In this document: positions 8,966 through 17,763 of the stretch, one piece after another | Layout: every line of letters starts with the position of its first letter | Numbering within the stretch: position 1 is the stretch's first letter | From: Pseudomonas fluorescens | GTDB lineage: Bacteria; Pseudomonadota; Gammaproteobacteria; Pseudomonadales; Pseudomonadaceae | Direction: 5' to 3' | DNA length: 64,000 bases | Assembly: GCF_001648775.1 (NCBI RefSeq) | Contig: NZ_LVEJ01000022.1 | Location: 1 to 64,000, forward strand | Made by a program: the position numbers and the translations under genes | Notes under the pieces: model-generated | What the model saw: the letters and a program-made list of their open reading frames with translations, nothing else | Told to the model about the DNA's origin: nothing | The model's database searches: none

Positions 8966-8995
8966 CCCGGCGTCCCTGACCCCAGGGACGCCGGG
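8966..8995 (+). other. Very stable hairpin between dppA and dppB
   Basis: A perfect 13-base stem (CCCGGCGTCCCTG with CAGGGACGCCGGG) closes a four-base loop. It begins 10 bases after the dppA stop and is not followed by a T run, so it is a poor intrinsic terminator. Such stems after binding-protein genes usually protect the upstream message from 3' exonucleases and give more binding protein than permease. Confidence 0.75.
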
Positions 8996-9028
8996 CACGC
9001 CTAACCGGCTGATGAGGTACCACACAAG

Positions 9029-10039
9029 ATGTTTAGTTTTATTGCCCGCCGACTGGGGTTGTTGATCCCCACGTTTTTCGGCATCACCTTGCTGACTTTC
9101 GCGTTGATTCGCATGATTCCGGGCGACCCCGTGGAAGTGATGATGGGCGAACGTCGGGTCGACCCCGAAATGCACGCTCAGGCAATGGAACGCCTAGGTC
9201 TGAACAAGCCGCTGTACGCCCAGTATCTGGACTACATCGGCAAACTGGCCCACGGCGATCTCGGCGAATCCCTGCGTACGCGTGAAAGCGTATGGACCGA
9301 GTTCACCTCTCTCTTCCCGGCGACCCTGGAACTGTCCATGGCCGCCCTGTTGTTCGCCGGCATTCTCGGGCTTCTGGCCGGGGTAATTGCGGCACTCAAG
9401 CGAGGATCCCTGTTCGACCACGGGGTGATGGGCATCTCCCTGGCGGGGTATTCGATGCCGATCTTCTGGTGGGGCCTGATCCTCATCATGTTCTTCTCGG
9501 TGAGCCTGGGCTGGACCCCTGTTTCCGGACGCATCGACCTGCTTTACGACATCGAGCCGCGCACCGGTTTCATGCTGATCGACACGCTGCTGGCCGATGA
9601 CGTCGGTGCGTTCTTCGATGCCCTGCATCACCTGATCCTGCCGGCCATCGTGCTCGGCACCATTCCGCTGGCGGTGATCGCGCGGATGACCCGCTCGTCG
9701 ATGCTCGAAGTGCTGCGCGAAGACTACATCCGCACCGCCAAGGCCAAAGGCCTGTCGCCGTCGCGCGTGGTATTCGTCCACGGCCTGCGTAACGCACTGA
9801 TTCCGGTACTCACCGTGGTCGGTCTGCAAGTCGGCACCCTGCTGGCCGGTGCGGTCCTGACCGAAACCATTTTCTCCTGGCCCGGCATCGGTAAATGGCT
9901 GATCGAAGCCATCGGCGCCCGGGACTACCCGGTTGTGCAAAACGGCATCCTGTTAATCGCCTGCCTGGTGATTCTGGTCAACTTCGTAGTGGACATCCTC
10001 TACGGCTTTGCCAACCCACGCATCCGTCATCAGCGCTGA
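9029..10039 (+). CDS. dppB: Dipeptide ABC transporter permease DppB
   Basis: A 336-residue inner-membrane permease of the oligopeptide/dipeptide family. The N-terminal helix (FIARRLGLLIPTFFGITLLTF) and the MIPGDPVE motif are typical of DppB/OppB. The EAA loop that docks onto the ATPases is visible as EDYIRTAKAKGLS near residues 228-242. It pairs with DppC to form the membrane channel. A GATGAGG site precedes the ATG. dppC starts 11 bases after its stop codon, so the two are co-transcribed and probably co-translated. Confidence 0.96.
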   Translation: MFSFIARRLGLLIPTFFGITLLTFALIRMIPGDPVEVMMGERRVDPEMHAQAMERLGLNKPLYAQYLDYIGKLAHGDLGESLRTRESVWTEFTSLFPATLELSMAALLFAGILGLLAGVIAALKRGSLFDHGVMGISLAGYSMPIFWWGLILIMFFSVSLGWTPVSGRIDLLYDIEPRTGFMLIDTLLADDVGAFFDALHHLILPAIVLGTIPLAVIARMTRSSMLEVLREDYIRTAKAKGLSPSRVVFVHGLRNALIPVLTVVGLQVGTLLAGAVLTETIFSWPGIGKWLIEAIGARDYPVVQNGILLIACLVILVNFVVDILYGFANPRIRHQR

Positions 10040-10050
10040 GGTCAATAACC

Positions 10051-10974
10051 ATGAGCACTCCAACATCCTCAGTAGCCACCGCCGCCAACGCGGATCAAAG
10101 CCTGCTGTACCCGTCACCGTACAAAGAATTCTGGCAAGCCTTCTCCAAGAACAAAGGTGCGGTTGCCGGCCTGCTGTTCATGTTGCTGGTGATCTTCTGC
10201 GCACTGTTCGCGCCGTGGGTCGCGCCGCACAACCCGAGCGAGCAATACCGCGACTTCCTGCTGACGCCACCGGCGTGGCTCGAAGGCGGGCAGATGCAGT
10301 TCCTGCTCGGTACCGATGAACTGGGTCGTGACCTGTTGTCGCGTCTGATCCAGGGCTCGCGCCTGTCGCTGCTGATCGGCTTGTCGTCGGTGGTGATGTC
10401 GCTGATTCCGGGGATCCTGCTGGGTCTGTTCGCCGGTTTCTTCCCGAAGATGATCGGCCCGACCATCATGCGTCTGATGGACATCATGCTGGCCCTGCCG
10501 TCGCTGCTGCTGGCAGTGGCGATCGTCGCCATCCTCGGCCCTGGCCTGATCAACACCGTGATCGCCATTGCTGTGGTGTCCCTGCCGTCCTATGTGCGTC
10601 TGACCCGTGCCGCGGTGATGGGCGAACTGAACCGCGACTACGTGACCGCCGCGCGCCTGGCCGGTGCCGGCCTGCCACGTCTGATGTTCATCACCGTGCT
10701 GCCGAACTGCATGGCGCCGCTGATCGTTCAAGCGACCTTGAGCTTCTCCTCGGCGATTCTCGATGCCGCTGCGTTGGGCTTCCTCGGTCTTGGCGTACAA
10801 CCGCCAACCCCTGAGTGGGGCACCATGCTGGCCTCGGCCCGCGACTACATCGAACGCGCCTGGTGGGTGGTGAGCCTGCCTGGTTTGACCATTTTGCTCA
10901 GCGTGCTGGCAATCAACTTGATGGGCGACGGCCTGCGCGATGCGCTCGACCCGAAACTCAAGAACGCCGCCTGA
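10051..10974 (+). CDS. dppC: Dipeptide ABC transporter permease DppC
   Basis: A 307-residue permease partner of DppB. The start at 10051 follows a TGAGG site just after dppB; a longer reading frame from 9895 overlaps dppB and is not used. The N-terminus has the PYKEFWQAFSKNKGAVAGL segment of the OppC N-terminal domain, followed by six predicted membrane helices. The EAA loop is NRDYVTAARLAGAG. LGTDELGRDLLSRLIQGSR is the conserved block after the first helix. dppD begins 10 bases downstream. Confidence 0.96.
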   Translation: MSTPTSSVATAANADQSLLYPSPYKEFWQAFSKNKGAVAGLLFMLLVIFCALFAPWVAPHNPSEQYRDFLLTPPAWLEGGQMQFLLGTDELGRDLLSRLIQGSRLSLLIGLSSVVMSLIPGILLGLFAGFFPKMIGPTIMRLMDIMLALPSLLLAVAIVAILGPGLINTVIAIAVVSLPSYVRLTRAAVMGELNRDYVTAARLAGAGLPRLMFITVLPNCMAPLIVQATLSFSSAILDAAALGFLGLGVQPPTPEWGTMLASARDYIERAWWVVSLPGLTILLSVLAINLMGDGLRDALDPKLKNAA

Positions 10975-10984
10975 GGAGATTCCC

Positions 10985-11953
10985 ATGTCACTGCTAGAAA
11001 TCAAGAATCTCAACGTTCGCTTCGGCGACAAGACCGCGACCCCGGTGGTCGACGGCCTCGACCTGAAAGTCGACAAAGGCGAAGTACTGGCCATCGTCGG
11101 CGAGTCGGGTTCGGGTAAATCCGTGACCATGATGGCGTTGATGGGCCTGATCGAGCACCCCGGCATTGTCACCGCCGACTCGCTCAGCTTTGACGGCAAA
11201 GACATGCTCAAGCTGAGCAACCGTCAGCGTCGGCAGATCGTCGGCAAAGACTTGTCGATGGTGTTCCAGGACCCGATGACCGCGCTGAACCCGAGTTACA
11301 CCGTCGGTTTCCAGATCGAAGAAGTGCTGCGCCTGCACCTGAAAATGTCCGGCAAGCAAGCGCGCAAACGTGCGATCGAACTGCTGGAAAAAGTTGAAAT
11401 CCCCGGCGCTGCCAGCCGTATGGACGCCTACCCGCACCAACTCTCCGGCGGTATGAGCCAGCGTGTTGCGATCGCCATGGCGATTGCCGGCGAGCCGAAA
11501 CTGCTGATCGCCGACGAACCGACCACTGCTCTGGACGTAACGATTCAGGCACAGATCATGGATCTACTGCTGGCGTTGCAGAAAGAACAGAACATGGGCC
11601 TGGTGCTGATCACCCATGACCTCGCGGTCGTGGCAGAAACCGCTCAGCGCGTCTGCGTGATGTACGCCGGCCAAGCCGTTGAAGTCGGTCAGGTGCCGCA
11701 ACTGTTCGACATCCCGGCGCACCCGTACAGCGAAGCGCTGCTCAAGGCGATTCCCGAGCACAGCCTCGGCGCCGCACGTCTGTCGACCCTGCCGGGCATC
11801 GTCCCGGGCCGTTACGACCGTCCGCAGGGCTGCCTGCTGTCGCCGCGCTGCCCGTACGTGCAGGACAGCTGCCGCGCGCAGCGTCCAGGCCTTGATCCGA
11901 AAGCCCACAGCCTCGCCCGCTGCTTCTTCCCGCTGAACCAGGAGGTGGCGTAA
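10985..11953 (+). CDS. dppD: Dipeptide ABC transporter ATPase DppD
   Basis: A 322-residue ATP-binding subunit. Walker A is GESGSGKS at residues 39-46, the signature is LSGGMSQ, and Walker B is LLIADEPTTALD. The C-terminal oligopeptide-transporter extension carries a cysteine cluster (GCLLSPRCPYVQDSC and a later RC), which in related DppD/OppD proteins can hold an iron-sulfur cluster. The start at 10985 has a GAGGAG site 5 bases upstream. Its TAA stop shares its last base with the first base of the dppF ATG, so translation of the two ATPases is coupled. Confidence 0.96.
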   Translation: MSLLEIKNLNVRFGDKTATPVVDGLDLKVDKGEVLAIVGESGSGKSVTMMALMGLIEHPGIVTADSLSFDGKDMLKLSNRQRRQIVGKDLSMVFQDPMTALNPSYTVGFQIEEVLRLHLKMSGKQARKRAIELLEKVEIPGAASRMDAYPHQLSGGMSQRVAIAMAIAGEPKLLIADEPTTALDVTIQAQIMDLLLALQKEQNMGLVLITHDLAVVAETAQRVCVMYAGQAVEVGQVPQLFDIPAHPYSEALLKAIPEHSLGAARLSTLPGIVPGRYDRPQGCLLSPRCPYVQDSCRAQRPGLDPKAHSLARCFFPLNQEVA

Positions 11954-12933
11954 TGGCCGTCGTACTTACCGCCCGCGACCTGACCCGTCACTATGAAGTC
12001 TCCCGTGGCCTGTTCAAGGGCCACGCGACCGTGCGCGCACTCAATGGCGTGTCGTTCGAACTGGAAGCCGGCAAGACCCTCGCCGTTGTAGGCGAGTCGG
12101 GCTGCGGCAAATCCACCCTCGCCCGCGCTTTGACGCTGATTGAAGATCCGTCGTCCGGATCCTTGAAAATCGCCGGCCAGGAAGTCGCCGGTGCCGACAA
12201 GGCCCAGCGCAAGCAACTGCGCAAAGACGTGCAGATGGTGTTTCAGAGCCCGTACGCGTCGTTGAACCCACGGCAGAAAGTCGGTGACCAGCTCGGCGAG
12301 CCGCTGCTGATCAACACCAACCTCTCCGCCGCCGAGCGTCGCGAGAAGGTCCAGGCGATGATGAAGCAGGTCGGTTTGCGCCCTGAGCACTACCAGCGCT
12401 ATCCGCACATGTTCTCCGGCGGTCAGCGTCAGCGTATCGCCCTGGCCCGGGCCATGATGCTGCAACCGAAAGTGCTGGTGGCGGATGAACCGACTTCGGC
12501 GCTCGACGTGTCGATTCAGGCGCAGGTGCTCAACCTGTTCATGGATCTGCAGCAGGAGTTCAACACCGCGTACGTGTTCATCTCGCACAACCTCGCGGTG
12601 GTGCAACACGTGGCCGATGACGTGATGGTGATGTACCTCGGTCGCCCGGTGGAACTGGGCCCGAAAAACGACATCTACGAACGCCCGCTGCACCCCTACA
12701 CCCAGGCGCTGCTGTCGGCGACCCCGACCATTCACCCGGACCCGAACAAACCGAAAATCAAGATCGTCGGCGAACTGCCGAACCCGCTGAACCCGCCGTC
12801 TGGCTGTGCTTTCCACAAGCGCTGCCCGTACGCGACAGAGCGCTGCAGCACCGAAGAGCCGCTGTTGCGCCAGCTCGACAGTCGGCAGGTGGCTTGCCAC
12901 TACGCCGAGCAGTTCCTCGACGGCGCGGCGTAA
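11953..12933 (+). CDS. dppF: Dipeptide ABC transporter ATPase DppF
   Basis: A 326-residue ATPase that pairs with DppD. Walker A is GESGCGKST (residues 47-55), the signature FSGGQRQRIALARAM, and Walker B VLVADEPTSALD. The C-terminal region includes GCAFHKRCPYATERC, the same cysteine-rich element as in DppD. A GGAGG site lies inside the end of dppD. It is the last gene of the transporter unit and is followed by a REP palindrome and a strong terminator. Confidence 0.96.
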   Translation: MAVVLTARDLTRHYEVSRGLFKGHATVRALNGVSFELEAGKTLAVVGESGCGKSTLARALTLIEDPSSGSLKIAGQEVAGADKAQRKQLRKDVQMVFQSPYASLNPRQKVGDQLGEPLLINTNLSAAERREKVQAMMKQVGLRPEHYQRYPHMFSGGQRQRIALARAMMLQPKVLVADEPTSALDVSIQAQVLNLFMDLQQEFNTAYVFISHNLAVVQHVADDVMVMYLGRPVELGPKNDIYERPLHPYTQALLSATPTIHPDPNKPKIKIVGELPNPLNPPSGCAFHKRCPYATERCSTEEPLLRQLDSRQVACHYAEQFLDGAA

Positions 12934-12959
12934 GCAAATCTGGAGAGCGATACAAAAAA

Positions 12960-13051
12960 CTGTGGGAGCGAGCTTGCTCGCGAAGGCGCCGGATCATTCA
13001 ACATAGATGTCGCCTGATACACCGCTTTCGCGAGCAAGCTCGCTCCCACAG
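12960..13051. repeat. REPIN (inverted REP pair), T-type
   Basis: Two REP palindromes in inverted orientation: CTGTGGGAGCGAGCTTGCTC on the left and its reverse complement on the right, about 46 bases apart. It is the first of six copies in the window. REPINs are non-coding mobile elements thought to be copied by RAYT transposases acting in trans; no RAYT gene is in this window. Confidence 0.9.
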
Positions 13052-13085
13052 GGATCGCATTTCAAACAGAGTGACGTGTTAACCA

Positions 13086-13137
13086 AACCCCTTCCGCCTC
13101 GATTGCGCATCAGTCGAGGCAGAAGGGGTTTTCTTTT
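13086..13137 (+). terminator. Rho-independent terminator of the dpp operon
   Basis: Seventeen-base arms with one mismatch (starting AACCCCTTCCGCC and ending GAAGGGGTT) are followed by TTTCTTTT. It lies between dppF and the convergent small gene ending at 13147 and may serve both. Confidence 0.85.
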
Positions 13138-13146
13138 GCCGGTGAT

Positions 13147-13404
13147 TTACGTTTGGCTGTCGCCGTCGTCATCGTCGGTATCCGGCTCGTCAGTGGTCGA
13201 GTCATCATCGTCCTTGCTGCCGCCCTGGTCCTGATCGCCCGGCTCGGACTCGGACTTGGCCAGCATCAAGCCGCTGTGCCCGACCTGTCCGTTGAACGCT
13301 TGAGAATCGTGATCCTCGCACTCGGCCCAGGCCGTCGCGGTACCGAGGGACAGCATGACCATCACTTTCAACAGCAATAAAACCCGTAGCAACCTGCTTT
13401 TCAT
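13147..13404 (-). CDS. Small secreted acidic protein, function unknown
   Basis: An 85-residue protein with a hydrophobic signal peptide (MKSRLLRVLLLLKVMVMLSL.., likely cleaved after TAWA). A short mature part follows, ending in an Asp/Glu/Ser/Thr-rich tail that includes DDDD twice. The ATG at 13404 has GGAG upstream; an in-frame ATG four codons earlier is less likely. I recognise no family. The tail could bind divalent cations, but this is a guess from composition. It stands alone, convergent with the dpp operon. Confidence 0.6.
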   Translation of the reverse strand: MKSRLLRVLLLLKVMVMLSLGTATAWAECEDHDSQAFNGQVGHSGLMLAKSESEPGDQDQGGSKDDDDSTTDEPDTDDDDGDSQT

Positions 13405-13560
13405 AGCCGACTCCATCCATTTTCAGGTGAGACATTCGTGCCTGACTGGCGCTGTGTGAAATCTAGTTCCGATCAGCCGGGCTCACCAGTTAGGACGCTA
13501 ACGAGCACGTAGAAATGCCCTTCACAGACAGACCGGTTTCGAATAACAGCTATCGCTGGA

Positions 13561-14751
13561 TCAGCTAAGCGGGCGGGTCGCTTGCCACGTCAAGGGAATC
13601 GACATCAGCACCAGGACAGTGCTGGCCAGCCACACGCTGTGGCCACCGAAGTTGCCATACAACTGACCGCTGAGGACCGGCGACAACAGCGCACTGGCAC
13701 TCCAGCTCATGAAAAACAGCCCAAAGTACTGACCGCTTTTGCCGCCCTGAGCAAAACGCATGGCCAGCACATTCAGCGGCGGCATGAAAAAGGCCTCGCC
13801 CAAGGTCCAGATCAGCGTCGACAGGCAGACGTAAAACAGCCCGGAACCGAACGGCAGCATGCCCAACCCGCAAGCCAGCAATACACTGCCGAGCAGCATT
13901 TGCCGACGCATTCCCCAGCGCTCGCCCCAATGCGACAGCGGAATCTGCAGCGCGATCACCAACAACGCATTAAGCCCGAACTGCCAACCAATGGCCTCGG
14001 TGCTCAACTGATAGTAATCACGCAGATAGTTGCCCAGCGTGCTGTAGACCGTGTCGAAGGCGATGCCGAGCACGGCCGTCGCCGCCAGCAACCAGAGGAA
14101 CGGTTTGTCGCGATACGGCACCCCGGAACCCGCGTCATCCGTGGACTGTTCTTCATTGATCAGCACCGGTCGACGCCACGTAGTGCGGACAAACCACAGC
14201 AAGGCCAGCAAGGTCATTGCCGCACTGCCGAAAAATACCCAGCGAAAATCAGCCTGCGCCAACACCCCGCCCGCCACACCGGCGGCGGCCATGCCAAGGT
14301 TGCGCGCCACCCGGCTCAAGGCCTGCGCACGCGAACGTTGAGCGACTTCGCAATATTCCATGATCAGCCGCTGATGCAGGGTGCGAATGGCGCCATCGAC
14401 GGTTCCGCTGAGCAATAGCAATGCCGCCAGCAACGGCACCTGCGTGACCAGCCCCAGCAGCAACAGCACCCACACCGAAACAAAGAACAACGCCGCCGTC
14501 AGCCGCGCCGTGCGCACATGATCACTGAGCCAGCCACCGAGCATCGAACCTATCAGCAAACCCGCGCCATACGCCGACAGCAACCAGCCAACGGTCTCGA
14601 TCGCCAGGCCCAGCTCCTGACGCAGATACAGCGCCATGAACAGCTTGACCATGCTGCTCAGACGATTGATGAACAACAGTGCTGCGAGCACCCAGGCCAT
14701 CACGCCGAAATAACTGCCGAGGCGCAGCAGGTGAGTCAGTCGACTCGTCAT
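13561..14751 (-). CDS. Major facilitator superfamily transporter
   Basis: A 396-residue membrane protein with about 12 hydrophobic helices in two halves separated by a charged loop near residues 195-215 (TWRRPVLINEEQSTDD). The loop between helices 2 and 3 carries the MFS-like GGWLSDHVRTARLT motif. It resembles MFS drug/multi-substrate exporters; the substrate cannot be told. It stands alone: the convergent neighbour is the small acidic gene, and upstream lies a repeat-rich gap. A GAGAGG site precedes the ATG. Confidence 0.88.
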   Translation of the reverse strand: MTSRLTHLLRLGSYFGVMAWVLAALLFINRLSSMVKLFMALYLRQELGLAIETVGWLLSAYGAGLLIGSMLGGWLSDHVRTARLTAALFFVSVWVLLLLGLVTQVPLLAALLLLSGTVDGAIRTLHQRLIMEYCEVAQRSRAQALSRVARNLGMAAAGVAGGVLAQADFRWVFFGSAAMTLLALLWFVRTTWRRPVLINEEQSTDDAGSGVPYRDKPFLWLLAATAVLGIAFDTVYSTLGNYLRDYYQLSTEAIGWQFGLNALLVIALQIPLSHWGERWGMRRQMLLGSVLLACGLGMLPFGSGLFYVCLSTLIWTLGEAFFMPPLNVLAMRFAQGGKSGQYFGLFFMSWSASALLSPVLSGQLYGNFGGHSVWLASTVLVLMSIPLTWQATRPLS

Positions 14752-14893
14752 TCCATTGACCTCTCAAAGCGACGTGCGGGGAGCTGGAACACTAACGGTC
14801 AGCAGGCAGGTTGTCGCGTTCAAGAACATCAAAACCACAAAAAACCGAGTCGTCCTACAGCCATTGCGCGGACGAAACCAGAAACCGACTTGA

Positions 14894-15380
14894 GATCAAA
14901 AGCCCCTCACCCTAGCCCTCTCCCAGAGGGAGAGGGGACTGACCGAGGTGTTTGGGAGAGCTACGCCGACGTGCGATACCGAGCCGAACTCAGATTCTGA
15001 AACAGATCAAAAGCCCCTCACCCTAGCCCTCTCCCGGAGGGAGAGGGGACTGACCGAGGTGTTTGGGAGAGCTACGCCGACGTGAAATACCAAGTCGAAC
15101 TCAGACTCTGAAACAGATCAAAAGCCCCTCACCCTAGCCCTCTCCCGGAGGGAGAGGGGACTGATCGCGGTGTTTGGGAGAGCTACGCCGACGTGAAATA
15201 CCAAGTCGAACTCAGACTCTGAAACAGATCAAAAGCCCCTCCCTAGCCCTCTCCCGGAGGGAGAGGGGACTGATCGCGGTGTTTGGGAGAGCTACGCCGA
15301 CGTGCGATACCGCGGTGAACTCAGGTTTTGAAAAGCACACAAATCGGCTCCCTCTCCCTCGGGAGAGGGCTGGGCGGGCG
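14894..15380. repeat. 111-bp tandem array (four units) with an inverted end
   Basis: Four direct units start at 14894, 15005, 15116 and 15227, exactly 111 bases apart. Each begins GATCAAAAGCCCCTC and contains a small palindrome (CTCTCCCGGAGGGAGAG) and the GAGAGCTACGCCGACGTG segment. Units 2 and 3 differ at only two positions; unit 4 is shortened by a few bases near its start and diverges at its end. At 15345-15380 the CCCTC-rich end recurs in inverted orientation. Single copies of the same family lie at 23118-23280 and 29996-30216. It is non-coding and has no CRISPR-like spacers. It fills most of the gene-free stretch 14752-15848. Confidence 0.9.
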
Positions 15381-15464
15381 GCGTTCCAATGAGGGGCAAA
15401 TCCACTACAAAACTAAAGTCCAACACACGCTCTTCACCACTCAATAGGCCGAGTGTCAGCTCGC

Positions 15465-15790
15465 CTGCTTTTGATCTTGGAGCCCGTCGGCAGGCTGAGT
15501 GGAGGGATTGATCCGGGGGGTGGGAGCGCAGCGACCGTTCGACGAAGTCGAACACATCGAGAGGAGGTGCAGCGAAGCAAACCGGAGACGATGCCCCCGG
15601 ATCGATCCCGGAGCGAAGGAACCCCGAGCCCCAGCGAGTGGGCCGAACGTCAGGGCGCAGACCTTTGGTTCCTTTGGGGCGTTTGCCAAAGGGACTCGCT
15701 GTAAGAGCGAAACCGCCAGCGGCAACACCCGAAGCAACGGATAGTCACCCAAAACCCAAGAACCTGGTCGGCTCACAGGCCGCCAAGACC
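15465..15790. repeat. Dispersed intergenic element, copy B
   Basis: A fuller copy of the element at the start of the window. The part from 15579 matches bases 1-70 (GGATCGATCCCGGAGCGAAG core), and the end at about 15700-15750 resembles 130-180. The left portion (GAGCCCGTCGGCAGGCTGAG..) has no counterpart here because copy A is cut by the window edge. Open frames on both strands encode Arg/Pro/Ser-rich products of the kind often over-annotated in Pseudomonas. No transposase is encoded. Confidence 0.7.
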
Positions 15791-15794
15791 AAAG

Positions 15795-15830
15795 CAAAAA
15801 GCCCCCGATGCTTTCACATCGAGGGCTTCG
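15795..15830 (-). terminator. Rho-independent terminator of prfC
   Basis: On the minus strand a GAAGCCCTCGATG / CATCGGGGGCTT stem is followed by TTTTGCTTT, 19 bases after the prfC stop codon. Confidence 0.85.
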
Positions 15831-15848
15831 GACAAACCAGTTCAGAAC

Positions 15849-17432
15849 TTAATGATGCTCACGCGTCGCACGGAATTTCACATCCGGCCAACGCTCTTCC
15901 ATCAACGCCAGGTTGACCCGCGTCGGCGCAAGGTAAGTCAGGTGACCACCGCCATCGACCGCCAGGTTCTCCACAGCCTTGTTAGAGAATTCCTCAAGCT
16001 TCTTCTTGTCGCCGCATTCAATCCAGCGCGCGGAATACACAGTAATCGGCTCATACGAGCACTCAACCTTGTATTCCTCTTTCAAACGGCTGGCGACCAC
16101 ATCGAACTGCAGCACACCGACGGCGCCGAGAATGATGTCGTTGCTGCGCTCCGGAAAGAACACCTGCGTTGCACCCTCTTCGGCCAACTGCTGCAGCCCC
16201 TGACGCAATTGCTTGGACTTCAGCGGATCACGCAGACGCACACGACGGAACAGCTCCGGGGCGAAGTGCGGGATACCGGTAAAGCCCAGGGTTTCACCTT
16301 CACTGAAGGTGTCGCCGATCTGGATGGTGCCGTGGTTGTGCAGACCGATGATGTCGCCGGCAAACGCTTCTTCCAGTTGCTCACGTTCGGAGGAGAAGAA
16401 CGTCAGGGCGTCGCCGATGCGCACGTCCTTACCGGTGCGCACGTGGCGCATCTTCATACCTTTCTCGTACTTGCCCGAGCAGATACGCATGAAGGCGATA
16501 CGGTCGCGGTGCTTCGGGTCCATGTTCGCCTGGATCTTGAAGATGAAGCCCGAGAACTTCTCTTCCACCGGCTCAACGGTGCGCTCGTTGGCCACACGGG
16601 CCAGCGGACGTGGTGCCCAATCAACGACAGCGTCGAGCACGTGGTCGACACCGAAGTTACCCAGTGCCGTACCGAAGAACACCGGGGTCAGCTGACCGTC
16701 GAGGAATTCCTGCTGGTTGAATTCGTGGCAGGCGCCCTGCACCAGCTCCAGCTGCTCGATGAAACGCTCGTACTCGTCGCCCAGATGCGCGCGCGCCTCG
16801 TCGGAGTCGAGCTTCTCGATGATCTTGGTTTCGGTGCGTTCGTGACCGTGACCGGCGGTGTAGACAATGATGTAGTCGTCAGCCAGGTGGTACACGCCCT
16901 TGAAGTCGCGGTAGCAACCGATCGGCCAGGTGATCGGCGCGGCTTTGATCTTCAGGACGGCTTCGATTTCGTCGAGCAGTTCGATCGGGTCGCGGATGTC
17001 ACGGTCAAGTTTGTTGATGAAACTGACGATCGGCGTGTCACGCAGACGGCAGACGTCCATCAGCGCAATGGTCCGTGGCTCGACACCTTTACCGCCGTCG
17101 AGAACCATCAATGCCGAGTCCACCGCCGTCAGGGTGCGGTAGGTATCTTCGGAGAAGTCTTCGTGGCCCGGGGTGTCGAGCAGGTTGATCATGTGTTCGC
17201 GATAGGGGAACTGCATGACCGACGTGGTAATGGAAATACCCCGTTGTTTCTCCATCTCCATCCAGTCGGATGTCGCATGGCGATCGGATTTACGGGATTT
17301 CACCGTACCGGCCACTGCAATCGCCTTGCCCATCAACAGGAGCTTTTCGGTGATCGTGGTTTTACCGGCATCGGGGTGAGAAATAATGGCGAAAGTGCGG
17401 CGTTTCGCGACTTCGGCGGCCTGGTTGGTCAT
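15849..17432 (-). CDS. prfC: Peptide chain release factor 3 (RF3)
   Basis: A 527-residue translational GTPase that removes RF1/RF2 from the ribosome after peptide release. G1 is SHPDAGKTT (residues 18-26), G3 DTPGHEDFSEDTYR and G4 NKLDRD. The length is normal for RF3. EF-G/RF3 domain II and III sequences follow (for example TFSEGETLGFTGIPHFAPELF). It stands alone, with its terminator downstream. The 331-base region between prfC and the next gene holds a hairpin (17570-17595) and no recognised gene. Confidence 0.97.
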   Translation of the reverse strand: MTNQAAEVAKRRTFAIISHPDAGKTTITEKLLLMGKAIAVAGTVKSRKSDRHATSDWMEMEKQRGISITTSVMQFPYREHMINLLDTPGHEDFSEDTYRTLTAVDSALMVLDGGKGVEPRTIALMDVCRLRDTPIVSFINKLDRDIRDPIELLDEIEAVLKIKAAPITWPIGCYRDFKGVYHLADDYIIVYTAGHGHERTETKIIEKLDSDEARAHLGDEYERFIEQLELVQGACHEFNQQEFLDGQLTPVFFGTALGNFGVDHVLDAVVDWAPRPLARVANERTVEPVEEKFSGFIFKIQANMDPKHRDRIAFMRICSGKYEKGMKMRHVRTGKDVRIGDALTFFSSEREQLEEAFAGDIIGLHNHGTIQIGDTFSEGETLGFTGIPHFAPELFRRVRLRDPLKSKQLRQGLQQLAEEGATQVFFPERSNDIILGAVGVLQFDVVASRLKEEYKVECSYEPITVYSARWIECGDKKKLEEFSNKAVENLAVDGGGHLTYLAPTRVNLALMEERWPDVKFRATREHH

Positions 17433-17763
17433 GGGAAATCGCCTGGCGGTGATTCAAAAAAGGGCCGCGATTATAGCCCAACTCGCTGCAATAACCGAAC
17501 CGTTGAGCACATTAAGGGTGGCCAAATGCTGCCGCAGATGGGAACCTTTTAAAGCACGGAGACGTCCATCCCCTGTTACGAATTTTCGTCAGGGGCTGAA
17601 AAATCAGCAAGTTAGCCTGACGAGGCTGCGCTCATGGCTCGCTTTCAGACCGCTTTTTGCCGGTGCTGAGGGAGCTGCTTCTCGCGAACGTTTATTCCCG
17701 GCAGCCATGTATGGCATGCCACACGGGAGGGCGTTCGCCGACTACAAAAAAAGGAGTCCGCCT
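17433..17763. other. Divergent intergenic region prfC / betaine transporter
   Basis: No gene is visible. A strong stem (CCCCTG..CAGGGG, 17570-17595) lies midway. A reading frame continues from here into the permease gene, but lacks a ribosome-binding site and has no family similarity. The AAAAGGAG at 17748-17755 marks the real start of that gene. Confidence 0.5.

Noticed and set aside
14894..15380. Regularly spaced repeats that could suggest a CRISPR array
   Set aside because: The units are contiguous 111-base copies with no unique spacers, and no cas genes are near.
15456..15797. Arginine/proline/serine-rich frames on both strands in the dispersed element
   Set aside because: They lie wholly inside a repeated non-coding element, as does the frame at 121-1014; they are typical false genes.
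17386..17763. Upstream in-frame extension of the first betaine permease
   Set aside because: It overlaps the prfC 5' end and non-coding DNA; the GTG at 17764 has a strong AGGAG site and family length.
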